A stretch of DNA of 64,000 nucleotides from Gordionus sp. m RMFG-2023 (Eukaryota > Nematomorpha > Gordioida > Chordodea > Parachordodidae): NCBI RefSeq assembly GCF_954871325.1, contig NC_088777.1:13741366-13805365 (forward strand), read 5' to 3'. The notes beneath the pieces are model-generated. The model worked only from the letters and a program-made list of their open reading frames with translations. It had not been told where the DNA came from and did no database searches. Both the position numbers and the translations under genes were made by a program. Below are positions 36,994-49,560 of the stretch, piece after piece (the first letter of the stretch is position 1; every line of letters begins with the position of its first letter).

Positions 36994-37146
36994 ATTCTGC
37001 GACAAAAAGACAACTCCATGATGGCCACCGTTTGCGGCCATATTTTTTGCCAAAATTGTATACTAACTTCTTTTGCTATATCCAAAAAATGTCCCATGTG
37101 CAGAAAAACACTCAAAAGACATCAAATTCATCATTTGCACTTATAA
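36994..37146 (+). CDS. RNF4-like RING finger protein, last exon (partial gene)
   Basis: After an acceptor (TATATAATAG) the frame reads ILRQKDNSMMATVCGHIFC, then QNCILTSFAISKKCPMCRKT and ends LKRHQIHHLHL. Cys-x-His-x2-Cys-x2-Cys and Cys-Pro-x-Cys are the second part of a C3HC4 RING. The spacing and short basic tail match the C-terminus of RNF4, a SUMO-targeted ubiquitin ligase (TECGHVFCSQC ... TCPTCRKK). The first Cys pair must lie in an upstream exon that I did not find. This may be a real gene with a distant exon or an isolated fragment. The 50 codons are uninterrupted. Confidence 0.6.
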   Translation: MLRQKDNSMMATVCGHIFCQNCILTSFAISKKCPMCRKTLKRHQIHHLHL

Positions 37147-37149
37147 ATT

Positions 37150-40100
37150 AATCATTTTTTAAAAAAATACACACGATTTATTGATCAAAATTAACTACAG
37201 TTAATGCAAATATTATATCTTCAAGAAAGGAAAAGATTTTAGTCCAAAGTTAGAAAAAAATTAATATTTATATTTGCCTAAAATTCCCTCCATCTCTCCC
37301 TCCCCCTATAAATCTTCATAACTCTTTAAAGCACTCGCTTTTAAAATCCAAATATCTCATTGGATTTTTTATTTATTTTATGATGCAATTTAATATTGAC
37401 ATAAAAAAATTGTTTCTATCCATGCATTTAAGGATTCCCTACCTTTAATAGTTTTAATTTCTTACTAATATATTAACTAAATTTTTATAAAAGGATTAAG
37501 TTTGAAGTATTATTTTGAAAAAATTTGAAATCCAAATTTAAGTCTTTACAAATCAAATAGCATATTTTATATTTTACTATTTCGGCGGAATATGTTGTAA
37601 AATTTATACATTATTATAAATAAAAAAAAAATATATTTTATTGAATATGGAAAAATAATGAATAAAAACTAACAAAAACAGATGTTTTTGGACTCAGATG
37701 AAGAATCTATTATTCATAATTTTGTATTATTTTCTGTGTCAGTAAATTAATTTATTGTTGTTTATTAATTTTAAAATAAAATGGATTACACAATCCTGAA
37801 AATTAGTTAGGTTGTTCCCTGACTATTCTGTCATCAAGTAACCATATTCAAGAATATAACAGTATAAAATAAACCATTGATTGTATCAAATGGAAAGAAA
37901 TATCAAACATTGTTGAATCTTTTAGCTATTATTTGAAAGGTGTTGCAGAGGTTAAACGCATAGGGTAAACTAAAATATATTCTAAGCGGGTGCTGTAGAA
38001 ATGAGGAACTGTTATCTCTAGATATTTGAACCCCCCATTCCCGGGAATAATCTCAACTTATTAATATTCGCTTTATTGCGGGCGAGATCTAATTAAATAA
38101 GCTACGGAAATAGGAATCAGGGGAAGATTAATTCTTTTAGCGATAGATTGGGGAGGACGGGCTAAAGTTTCGAACTTAATGCTATTAGGAGGGATTCCTA
38201 AATAATGAACCGTGAGAGAGATTGGGCAAGGGGAGCTGAGTTCCAATCGCTCCTAATTTGTTTTGTAAATGTGGCTAAGGTTTAGGGGCAAATGTTACGG
38301 GTTGTTTCGAGTAAATATTTAAAGTAACGGTGTTATAAAAAATTGGAGAAAATCTTATGGCGTGAAAAAATGTTTTTAATTAGGGAAAATGTATGACGTG
38401 TTAATTAAAATAAGAGTGGCTTTCAAGGAAAAGGAAAAACTGTTTAAAAGCTAATGGCTTGAATCATATCGGTAACATTTATTACCTTAAAAATGATCAA
38501 TTCCTAGGTCAAATAATAATATAATGTTCAGATTTTAAAAGATTCAGAAGAAAAGATAAAGAAAAAGCGATAGCTCTCTTTAATTTTGGCTATTTCACTA
38601 GGAAGTCCTATCAGAAATCTATTGTCTAAATACTAAGATTCCAAGAAAAAGTTTAGAAAATTAAAACTTTTTATAATAATCTGTAAGCCGATTTTTAAAA
38701 ACGAAACTCAATATTGTAGCCAGGAAAATATTGCCAAGCTATTTTGTTAATAGATGTACAAATCTATTAGAAAATTCTTTAGGCTTGCATAATATTTTTT
38801 CAGGATAAAATACTGAGTTAATCGTTTTTAACAATCGCCTTAAATAGTGATTTTGCATCACTAATTTGTATATATTACGTTCTCAGCCTGCCTAATGAGT
38901 CTTCCTTGAATTCCATAAGATTCTATTATGTGCAAGCTATACTGTAGAAAGAACAACCGTAACGGTCATTTATTATAAAATAATTTAATCAGAAAATTAA
39001 GTTTCAATGGATTTTCTGGGAAATATTGGTACGCGAAAAGCAGCCCCTCACTCACCTTTCATCCATATGGTTTTGGCAGGTATTTGTATTCACTAGTTAG
39101 GTTAGTCAGAAGTTTGTTTTTGTTAAGATTTTTTTAAAGTTATTATTTTCCTAAACACTTCTGAGCTGTTCTTGGAATCACGTTTGTGTGCCATAATTTT
39201 TCCCAAAACGTTTCATTTCGTGTCCCTGATTTTTTATGCTTAAACAATTAATAAAGCAACACTTAGAAAAATGGGGTAACATTCAAATAAAACGCTGGTC
39301 ATTTCTAGACAGAACTTTTTTTTAAGCAGTTTCTAACATATTCTTTACTTATTGCCTAACAAGGGATAATAAGTTGTCTAATTAATTTGTTTTTATAATA
39401 TATTAAATAAAAATAAACTTGATTGATTAGATCTCAGGCGGCATTTAATCGTTAATAAAAAACGTTCTGCTTGGAAATAGTAGGCATATCGAATGTAGGA
39501 TAAAGCTATATAATAAACGTGATATTGCTCTTCATGGAGATGTAAGATACCAAAATTAAACAAAAACAGCTAATATGAACATAAATATTTTCGCAAAATC
39601 TGATATCTATGAAAACTTACTTTGCTGGCTGAAAAAATAATACTGATTATTAAACAATAAGTTTTATTTCAATTATGGCTTCCATAATTAGTAACTTTGA
39701 TAAACCCTTTCCATCCTAAAGGATTTAGAAGAAATTAACATTACTATCAGAAAATTATAAATAATATTTTTACTTATGCCAAAAAATAGATCTTCAGAGT
39801 GCAATTATTTCATTTGTACCCCATTAAAATTGGAAAAAGTTAAAGAAGGTGAATTATATCATTTTTTTCTAAATCCTTATTTATTTTTAAATTTTTATCG
39901 GTAATTTTGGTATAAATAAAAAAATGATGATGACGGCTCCACGTTCCAGGATAAAAATTATAAAATTTCTCCAACATGTTATCATAATTTCAAATTTGAC
40001 ATTTTAACGGAAAGACATTTTTGTCCTAGCTCACGTGCTCTTCAATGACGATACCTTTGCATGGGTTATAATTGAATGAGAGCATATCGTGATGCTATTC

Positions 40101-41930
40101 GTGTATTAATCATATGTACATAAATCTTAGTAATCAGACATAAAATTATTCTAAGACAAGTTATTATTTGTATCTATTTTAGGCTTCACCTACAATACGA
40201 AAAATTATGGTAATAAATAAGAAATATTTACACCAATCAGGGATGGGCAAATTTTAAAAAGTATAGGATTTAAGATATAGACATAAGATACTTTTTTCAA
40301 AAAGTTTAATAAGATAAAAGATAGATATTTTAAAAAAATTGACATAATTTAAAGCTTTATATTTTTGGACATTGTATTTAAAGATTAAAAAAAATGGTAA
40401 ACAAAACATTTTATTTATATTCATTTCACTTAATATATTTTCATATAGGGTGTAATATTACAATAATGATTATATACGAAAACATTTTTTAGAAGGTATA
40501 TTATTAAGACCAAGATAATAATCTTTAATAAAAGAGGATGAATTTGTAGGCTGGTCAAATGCATTTGTCTTGTACTTATGGAATTATAGTGCCTGATAAA
40601 TCCTGGCATAATATGGCATATGAATTTCTTTTAAATTTAAAATTATGCCGAACGCATTTATATTATATTGTAGCATTTTTTGGTTTATAAGGACGTTTGG
40701 CTTGTTAAAGGTGGGTGTGTTGTATTATTTTTACAAATCTATACTCATTTATAAGATGAACCTGCCAATTATTTGATAATGTATTGTTTATATTTAAATA
40801 ATTATTTGATTAAAAAAACAGGCAGTTTTATTTTTTATGGAATAATTTTATATTAAAAATTATATTATTCACGATTTAAAATTGACTTTTGATTTTAAAA
40901 TAAAAAAGTATACTCGACTCGAAATTATTTAAAATTTTAAATCAAGTGTATCGCCATTAACAATGATACACTTATATTTTTTTTAATATTAAATTTGAAA
41001 ATAACTTTAAAAATCACTCACATTTTTGAAAGTAATAATTAGCGGGTTTTCCTCATTTCAAACAAATAAAAATTTAAGTGTAATAATCCTTTATTACTTT
41101 TATTTCCGGTATTCCTTTAAGGTCATTATTCCCAAAAAGAAAAAATAATAATTGTCATCAAATTTATGATTTTGGATTCATTTCCATTTACGTAGAAAAA
41201 TAATTTTTTTGCACCTGGGAAAAATAAAAAATTGATATTACAATAAATATAAATATTATGTACTATATTAAATTTAAATAAATTTAGAAAAAATATTCAG
41301 ATTTTTTAAAAAAAAAAATCTATAATGCTCTTTTTTCATACTGACAGTACATTTAAGATAGCGGGAATATAATTAATAAATTTTCATAACTTCGCGTCTT
41401 GTAAAATTATACCAAGTAAATGAGAGACATTCGCATTTCTTGCTTTAGTCTAATTTAGAGCACATAAACCAAAAATTTTCCGACATCATACAAGTTTTCA
41501 CAAAGATAATGCATCGTTTTTTTAAAAAGTGATTGACGTTTATATATCAAACAAAGTAAATATCCTCTGTAACTATCACCTTAAAAGTTGAGTTTAAAAT
41601 ATCAAAAAAAATAAATAGAATAATATCTTAATTGTCAAATTTAATTATTCAAAATGTCGTTTTATGATTGGGGAAGGTTACCAAATGGTATAAATTTTTT
41701 CTAAAAAATATCGAGTAATTTACAAAGATAAAATTTAATATTTGCACTAATTTTAAGGGGTAAAAAAATTGTGTAAATATTGCATTTTTTGGCGAATGAG
41801 ATTTTTGAAATTAGATGGATGAGAAAGGGTAAAATATCAAAATAATCAGAATAATTCTTACATTAATATTAGTAAGCTTATAATTTTCGATTGAAAAATA
41901 GGGGGCAATGTACAAATAAAAAAGGTTCAT
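37150..41930. other. Mostly featureless intergenic DNA
   Basis: Apart from two tentative coding pieces (39007-39079, 40183-40209), I see a degenerate family A fragment at 38760-38850 and an unpaired hAT-type end, CAGGGATGGGCAAAT, at 40248. No other exon is convincing. Confidence 0.4.
39007..40209 (+). CDS. Tentative first exons of an unidentified gene
   Basis: 39007-39079 reads MDFLGNIGTRKAAPHSPFIH then MVLA and ends at a GT donor in phase 1. A 27-base segment at 40183-40209, with TTTTAG before and GTAATA after, continues in phase as GFTYNTKNYG. Composition is less AT-biased than the flanks. No further exon or family was recognised, so this could be chance. Confidence 0.2.
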
Positions 41931-41937
41931 GAATGAT

Positions 41938-42286
41938 TCATATTTGTGCCAAATCCTTCTTTTCGTCTTTTATTTGCCTGTCCTCTATTTTGCGGTCTCT
42001 CTGACGGGACTCCTTTAGGATCAAATTAGCGATAGCATCTGTAACAGGTTGGGACCCGGTATATGGGTTGGATATTTCACCAGTACTATCCGATTTTTTA
42101 TTATTCAATCCCGGGCCAGTTTTCGCTTCAAGCATCTGTTTTAATACATCAGCATGAGACGTATGTTGAGCTATAATTTCTTCTGATGCTTCCGAATCAT
42201 CAGAATCTTCGGAGTCCGATGCTGATAAGGAACCGACTGTAGATGAGGTTCTAGAACCGGCCGGACTAGGTCCCACTGAGTAGGGT
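41938..42286 (-). CDS. Last exon of an unidentified acidic, Ser-rich protein
   Basis: A 349-base minus-strand segment follows an acceptor (TTGCGAATAG) and runs 115 codons to a stop. It reads PYSVGPSPAGSRTSSTVG, then an acidic Ser stretch (SASDSEDSDDSEASEE), then a probably helical part (ADVLKQMLEAKTGPG; VTDAIANLILKESRQ) and a charged tail ending KKDLAQI. GC content is well above the flanks and there are no stops, so it is likely coding. Upstream exons should lie above 42300 on the same strand but were not identified. I do not recognise the family. Confidence 0.6.
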
Positions 42287-42759
42287 CTATTCGCAAGAAA
42301 AAAATTAAAAATGAGTGTAAAATTTATTATTTTAAGAAATATTTTCAGTTATTAAAATTTCACCAATTTCAAGTATCATAAAAAGTTGATATCAGTATCT
42401 AAAAAAATATATTCGAGAATTACTTTAATCAAGCAACTAATACCGTCTCTGTCAATACTGATACAGGAAAATTTAAGGTAATAAATCTATAACCACATAC
42501 AAATAAAATGAATCATATACCCTTCTACTATCTACAGCTGAAATAGGGAATATACAAGTATAACCGAAAAGCATGTGATGAGAGAAAAGAAAACCAATAA
42601 ATTTATATATTTCTCAATAAAAATCAAAAACTTATTTAGGCCAAATTTGAAGGCCCCTTTAGGAACCCCGTTATTTATGACTTTTTTATTACCAAAAAAT
42701 ATCAAATTGTTTGCCCACAGAGATTTTGCCAAGATTATTAAGAGTAAGGATATAAACAT

Positions 42760-43075
42760 TGAAAAATCGATGGCTTTAAACGTTGTAGGAATACTTAACC
42801 ATTATGTGTTTACTTACTTAGTTCATGATTTTTTCACTCGTCAATAAACATCGGTTTAGATTTTAAAAACTCAGCGTGGACAACAAAAATAGATTAAGAT
42901 TTTGTAAATTAATATAATATATGGAGCTAGGACCAAAAATATTTCCCATAATTATGTAAGCGTAATAAGGAAACTCAACAAAAAAATGGCTTTAAACATT
43001 GCAGAAATACTTAACCATTATGTTTACTTACTTAGTTCACGACCTTATCACATAATCGTGGCTTGAATTTTGTAG
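42760..43075 (+). repeat. Diverged direct duplication
   Basis: ATGGCTTTAAACGTTGTAGG at about 42770 and ATGGCTTTAAACATTGCAGA at about 42987 start two blocks that both continue AATACTTAACCATTATGT ... TTACTTACTTAGTTCA. The spacing is about 217 bp. No function seen. Confidence 0.65.
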
Positions 43076-43344
43076 TGCTCTACTTACGTTTTTTATATTA
43101 AAATTGATAAAATAGAATTTTAAGATTTAAACCATTATTTTCGATATAGCCAATTGAAATTGACCAAAATGAAAGAATATTTAAGGTTTATTTAAAAATA
43201 ACAAATGACCCACTTAAAACTAAGAAAAGCAAAGATAAATTCAATTTTAAAGATGCATAAATATCTTTAATTGATCAATCATTTTTTTAAGCATATATCG
43301 TCCACTTTAATCATAACTGAATGGTTAAGTTTAATAAAAAAAAT

Positions 43345-44265
43345 CAGGGATATAAACCCTTCGACAAAAAAATGAGTCCAGGTCAGGAATAAAATTTTTT
43401 TTAAAAGTTCGGGTTTGGAGATCATAAAGAAATATTGACTTAAAATTACACAATTTATTTTTTTATTAATTTTGATACTCCGAAAAAATAATAGACATGC
43501 ATAATTTACAAGTAAAAAAATTAATTTATAAAAATGTTTTGCTTAATCGCTTGGCAATATCATTTATAATATAATATTATTACCTACACTACAAAACAAG
43601 CATATCAGGGGTTTTGTTAGAGGGGGGGGGGAATTATTAGGGGTTTCCCCCCATAAAATTTATTGGAGATATTTAGGTGCATGCATTTTAGGCTTGGCTA
43701 TATTATAAAAATAATCTTGGGTTCTCAGAATTATAATCTATATTTAAAGGTTATTAATTACTAATTTATATTTAAAGTTCGTAATATATTGTTTACATTT
43801 TTTGGGGTGAGGGATATGCAGGGGGAAAATATTTATTACCTTAAAATGATATTTACGAAAGCAGGTAAATTTGCGATGGGTGAGGGGGAAGGGCTTGACA
43901 AAATTATTAATATTTCACTTTCTAAAATTGATTAAAACAAGATATGCAACGTATTCATATTATATAGCATTTATAAAATTATCATTCATAATAAAATATT
44001 ATTACCTACACTACAAAATTCACATATATCAGCTTCTAAGATTGATATAAATTAAAACAAGATATTACCGATAAAATGCAAGTATAAAAACCAGAAAATT
44101 TTGAATGGGAAGATATAAAAAAAATTCAATTTATTTCATAATTTTAAAGCAAAAATTTTTTTTCCGACACATAGAACCCTTAAATCTCCATTTTTAAAAA
44201 GGGCCCGGGTTCGGGTACAACCAAAATATCAGGGTTTAGGATCAAGGTTCAGATTCACATCCCTG
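43345..44265. mobile_element. hAT family E element, 921 bp
   Basis: CAGGGATATAAACCCTTCGA at the left and TTCACATCCCTG at the right are inverted ends. The 8-bp duplication AAAAAAAT is perfect (43337-43344, 44266-44273), although its low complexity weakens it. The body holds an 11-G run, GGTTCGGGT-type subterminal repeats and TACCTACACTACAAAA twice. No transposase was found. A related copy in the opposite orientation lies at 47290-48060. Confidence 0.85.
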
Positions 44266-44889
44266 AAAAAAATTAATAAATTTATGTAAATAAAGTAAAA
44301 TAAAAAAATACATATAACTCTGCCAAAGCTTAATATTTTTATCTAGAATTTGGTTTACATTAGATAACCATAATATCTACCCATTTCTAAGCTAGCCAAA
44401 TTTTTGAATGCTAAATAGAAAGCTCCAATCCTCTATCAATAATATATCTATAATGCCTCTTCCAAATAATGCTTAGGCTACAACCACCCAAGCTTAGCCG
44501 GGTAATAACCCTTTAAGTTCTCTCATAAATTAATATGATGCAACACGGTATTTGTTAATTTTTTTATTGATTCATGCATAATATAATATACATAAAAAAA
44601 TTTAATTTAAAATGAAGGCTATCTCTGATGGTTTCAAATTCACATCATTGACACTTTATGGAAACCTTAGAAACAGTTTCTATTTTTATTTAGTTAGTTG
44701 CACGATATGCCTGGCCACCTTGTTCTTCAAATAAAGCATATTTATTATTATTTAAAACTAGAAGCGATAAATAATGTTTAAACAAAAATCTATTGTTGAT
44801 TTATAAAATACATTTTACGATAAAAAATTAATTTTTAAAAAAATTAAAAGAAAGATTTTAATTAACTGACTAATCTGAATTTACATATA

Positions 44890-45944
44890 ATGTTTACTAT
44901 TAATAATATATTATCAAATTCTGTCAATTATAACTTAAATGCAAACTCCCAATCCTCGTCTACTATTTCAAGACCCAGAAAAATCAAATATTGGAATAAA
45001 GGAAAAATCGACAGTAAATTGTTATCTCTACCGGGAAAACAACAATTGAAAGTTAAAGACAAGGCTAAATATATTGAAATTTCTACAGCGTCACTTCATA
45101 AATTTAGACGAGATATATTTCCAGAAATAAATGGAGATCCTCTATAGGAATACGCTATTTAAAATAGAAAGTAAGAAAAAAAAATTGATCTATAATTAAA
45201 AGAAATATTATGGACTTATTAATGACAAATAATACGTTTACGATACAAGACAATATTAATAATTTACCGCCTGGTAATTCCAAAAATAAGGCTACTATGA
45301 GAAAATATATAAGATATTGGCTGGTCAAAAAAAAGAGCTGGCAAAGAGTCTGACAGAAGTATGCCTGGGGCTATAAATATTCGTCAAATTTACTGTTTAA
45401 AAGTTTTAAATATCCTAATAGAAAAATTATTTTTCTTAGATAAACGGAAATCAACCTGCATGTGGTACCAGTTTATGTCTGGCCCCATATAATGTTCGCC
45501 CGACTATAAAGATCCCTCTTCGAAGGGTAAAAAAGTTAGCATTCTTTGCACAATTGGAATCGGAGGAGTAATTTATTATAAAATAATGGAGGGAGCTAAT
45601 AATGGCTTATTATTCTTAGATTCCATGCGAGATATTAATATTTTGCCACCTGGTGCAATTATTGCAAATAATGCATCTATTCATAAATCCCATTTAATCG
45701 ATTCCAAGATAGAATTGAATATCTACCGCCATATTCACACTAGCTTAATCCTATAGAATTTTTTTTTGGTGTATTCATAAATAAATTTCGGGCAACCACT
45801 CCTCGACCTAATTCACGAGATGAAATTATTACCAATATTATTATTGAGCTCTTTCGTGGATTCATTCCATATGATTTTAAGAACTTTTAAAATCATATGC
45901 ATCAATATCTGGAGTTGGGTTATCGCGGACAGCCGATTAATTAG
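44890..45944 (+). pseudogene. IS630/Tc1-like DDE transposase relic
   Basis: An open N-terminal part (44890-45147, 85 aa) includes a helix-turn-helix-like segment (KDKAKYIEISTASLHKFRRD). Later frames read GIGGVIYYKIMEGANNG, LLFLDSMRDINILPPGAII, NASIHKSHLID, then YLPPYSH, LNPIEFFFGVFINKFRAT and PRPNSRDEIITNI. PPYS-x-LNPIE carries the third catalytic acid of the DDE superfamily. The second Asp, normally just before NASIHKS, is changed (ANNASIHKS). Several stops and frame changes are present. Terminal repeats were not found. Confidence 0.8.
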
Positions 45945-46454
45945 GTAATCCATAATAATTAATTTTTATTTTTACTGTTTTATATTCTAAAAAGGTATTA
46001 TCTTAGAAGTCGAAGAACATATGGAATGATTTTATAATATTTTGATTTTATACATAATTTTTTTATATACCTATTTTTAAATAAAACTGTGTCCAAAATG
46101 TTTTGAAAATTACCTCAAAATTTATAAATCTTCACAAATTTAATAAAATTATGAAACATGCCAGAAATTTTGCATTATTTTTTTACAAAAAAAACGAGAA
46201 TAAAATATGAAATATAACATACTTTAATATTACTTACTATAAAAAATACCAAAATAAATAATTTTTTTTCAAATTTATTATTTCTATTATTTTTTTTAAA
46301 AAGTAATAATTTTTTGTAAATGAAGAAAAATGATTTAGAACACTATTTTATCTTTACATTCAAAATAGCTTATGTTATTTTTTTTCAAAATTAATTCATT
46401 TATATTTTTTAGATTTTGAACACAGTCTTACGTAAAATATATTTTATAAATTGT

Positions 46455-46620
46455 TAAAGATGAAAAAAAAAGTTTTTTTTTATCCTCCTCTTTTATTATG
46501 GTTAAGATGAAAAAGTTTTTTTAATCCCCCTCTTTTGTTTATGTTAAAGATAAATAAAGTTTTTTTTAATACTCCTCCTTTGTTTACAATAAAATGAAAG
46601 TTAAAAAAAAAGGTTTCTCT
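46455..46620 (+). repeat. Three diverged tandem copies, about 56 bp
   Basis: Units share GTTAAAGATGAAAAAGTTTT / AGTTTTTTTAATCCCCCTCT / TTTTGTTTA and are spaced 50-60 bp apart. Function unknown. Confidence 0.65.
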
Positions 46621-47289
46621 TTTTGGTCCTTTTGTTTTAAGTTAAACACAGTGAAAATAAAACATATGGCTTTTGTGTTTTCTCTCACTTTACTGGATTT
46701 CTTACTTTAGGAGTCCTCAGTAAGGTGATCCAAAAATATGAGTTAGACCGTTGGGTCCGGGAGACCACCCTGCATCCCAAGGTATATTTTGAGTTTCGGG
46801 AAGTTTAGGGGGGTAGGTTTTATCCTCAATTATGTACGATAAAACTAACACAACTCGGTTCCACAAAACGTTCTTTTTTTCACTTTGCGCCAATTTAATT
46901 TTAATTTATAATTGCGCCTTTTATTTTCCCTATAAAAGGGACGAATTTTTTATAGTTTAGATATACTTTATTTTTTCTGTAAAATAATTTTGAAAATCTT
47001 TACACACTTTTATGTTTAAAAATAATTTTGGAATTTTTATTAATAAAATATCATGACCCGATCTCAAAGTTCTTCATAAATAAACAATAGATTTTTGTTT
47101 AAACATTATTTACCCCTTCTTTTTTTCATTTCGAATAATAAATATGCTTTGTTTAATTTTTATTGTTTAAATAAAAGTATTTCAATTAATATATTACATA
47201 CATATTTTTCACTAAGTCTATGAAAAATAAATTTTAAAGAATTCTCTTCGTATTTTTCAAAATTTTCTAGTTTTTTTACTTCCAATTTA

Positions 47290-48060
47290 TAGGTCATATC
47301 CTGTTTTAATTTATATCGATTTTAGAGAGTGAAATATGTGAATTTTATAGGGTAATAATATTTTATTAAAAATGATAACTTATAAATATGCTATATAATA
47401 GGAAAATGCTGCTTATCTTGTTTTATATCAATTTTAGAAAGTGAACTAATTTTGTAGCAGGATTATAACTAAGAGTGGAGAAATCCCCCCGCCCCCCTCA
47501 TCGCAAATTTGTGTGTTCTCGTAAATATCATTTTAAACTAATAAAAAGTTCCTCCCTACAAACCCCTCTCTCCAAAAAATATATACAATATACCACTATA
47601 AGGAAGAATTTGAAAGAAAAATTAGTAGAAGTTAACTTATTAAAATAAAGAGTATAATTCAAAATTTTTATAAAAATCTAATATAGTCAAAGACCTATAA
47701 GTGAACCTCATGATCTCCAATAAAATTTATGGGGAAAAATTAACCTAATAGTGCTCCTACCACCCTAAGTAAAATCCTGGATATACCTATGTTTTGTAAT
47801 GTAGGTAATAATATTTTATTATAAATGATATTAAAGCTAAGCAAATAAATGAAATATTTAAATATAAATTAATTTTCAAATTTCTTACTTGTAAATTATG
47901 TGTACATTTATATGGAGTATAAGAATTTTTTTTAAAAAAAATTGTGTTATTTTGTGTCAATATTTTATGTTCTCCAAACCTGGATACTGTATCCGAACCC
48001 CATTTTTTAATTTTATTCCTGAACCCGGACCCTTTTTTTGTCGAAGGGTTCACATCCCTA
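47290..48060. mobile_element. hAT family E, inverted second copy
   Basis: The right end, inverted, reads TAGGGATGTGAACCCTTCGA and matches the left end of 43345-44265. GTAGGTAATAATATTTTATT and the C-rich CCCCCCGCCCCCCTCATCGC block are the reverse of the first copy. The other end was not found, so this copy is truncated. Between the two copies lies the DDE relic. Confidence 0.75.
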
Positions 48061-49330
48061 CGTCTAATCCCATAGTTTTGGTTTGAATCCAGCAAGGCCC
48101 AGGTTTTGTTTTAGAAGCCAACTAGGTGCTTATATATAATATTGGAGACGACCGCGTGATTATGATAATATACATTAAATAATAAGTGAGTCTTATTATA
48201 TTTTAATAAAAAATGGTCGTTATTTAGTAAATTTTTATATGACGATCAACGCTATATATCATTACCCGGCTTAGCCAAAGGCATCCATTACAAATACAAC
48301 ACTAAGAACATTTTTGCAAACTTTCATATACCCTATCAATCATTTCTATAGACCGTCCTATCCTCGAGTGAATAAAATAAACTCGCCTAAGACATACCGC
48401 AAGTTAACCCAGCCCTGCCTTATATAAGATAAAAGAGAATATTAATTATATAAGCAGGAGCAAAATTCAATTTTAACAAAAATAAAACCTTAATTGGCAT
48501 ACTAAATAATCAAGTGACTTTACACATCTTTATAAACGACATCTTGAGGTCTCCCCGCTAATTTATCTCAAATAAGGAATAAAATAAGTTTTAAAAAAAA
48601 ACAATGCTGATGTAGCAAAACTGGGTTTCGGATCAACAAAGCCATTATTATTAGATAATGTATCACTCAACTTGCAAGATGATGGATCAATCAAAGTTTT
48701 TACGAGAATTTATAGCAAGCTCTAATCTAAAGATCTTTAGTGCTACCCTAAAGGAGGAGCAACTATTTGAACATCCATAAAATTAATATTAGCTTAACAT
48801 ATAATACATATTTTTTTTAATTCTATACATCCATCCCATTTTTCATATTATCTTCAACATACAATACATAATATTTTAAATTTATTCATGCATCCCATTT
48901 ATCTTATAGTTTAATAATTAGCTGGCTGACACTAAAAAAATATTAGTATCTCAAGGTGAGAAGACAAAATATCAAATCATTAAGGTCATACCAAGGCATT
49001 TCAGTGTTGGAGAAATTGATTTTGGTAGTTATTATTAAATAAATTAAAACTATAAGTATTACAGAGTAGTTTTAACTATATTATATACACACTAATTACT
49101 TTAAAAATATGAGAATTCTTTAAAATTAATACAACTACTAAGCAAAAATTATATTTTGAAAACGCTTGATTATTGGTTTACTATTTTTAAATATTATTCC
49201 TTCAAACACTCTGGTATGACCTCCGCCATAGTTATTTGGCGCGACAATATAAATATGGCGGTAATGAGAATGACTACTTATTTTATCTAGTTCCCGAAAT
49301 TTAAAAAATAAGGAGCGTTGTAATGGCAAA
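48061..49330. other. Intergenic DNA with one small tandem duplication
   Basis: CATACAATACATAATATTTT / CATCCCATTT units repeat twice at about 48795-48905. No gene is recognised. The downstream end and poly(A) signal of glycogen synthase may fall at the right edge. Confidence 0.4.
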
Positions 49331-49560
49331 AAATAGAGTATGAAAATGAGAAATGCAAGGAAATAAATAGAAGAATGGAAGGGGAAAGGATAAAGCTGAG
49401 AAAGGAGGTGTGGGGTTATGGAAATGGATAAAATTCCATATTAAGGTTAAAAAAATAGGTAAAATTGGGAGGGAGATACAAGAAAAAGTGGGGAAAGTAA
49501 TGGAAGAAAGATGGGAGTATATAAAATAAAATGGAGTATAGAAATAAGTGATATAAATAA
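49330..49560 (-). repeat. Purine-rich tract at the glycogen synthase 3' end
   Basis: The plus strand is mostly G and A (GGAAGGGGAAAGGATAAAG). On the gene's strand this is a pyrimidine tract. It makes the apparent Phe/Leu/Pro-rich C-terminal extension of the last exon suspect, since it could be intron or 3' UTR. Confidence 0.7.

Noticed and set aside
40248-40970. hAT element starting CAGGGATGGGCAAAT
   Set aside because: Only the left-type end is present; no inverted partner or duplication was found, so no element was called.
42575-42847. 90-codon plus-strand frame
   Set aside because: No recognised motif; its last third belongs to a diverged non-coding duplication repeated at 42987.
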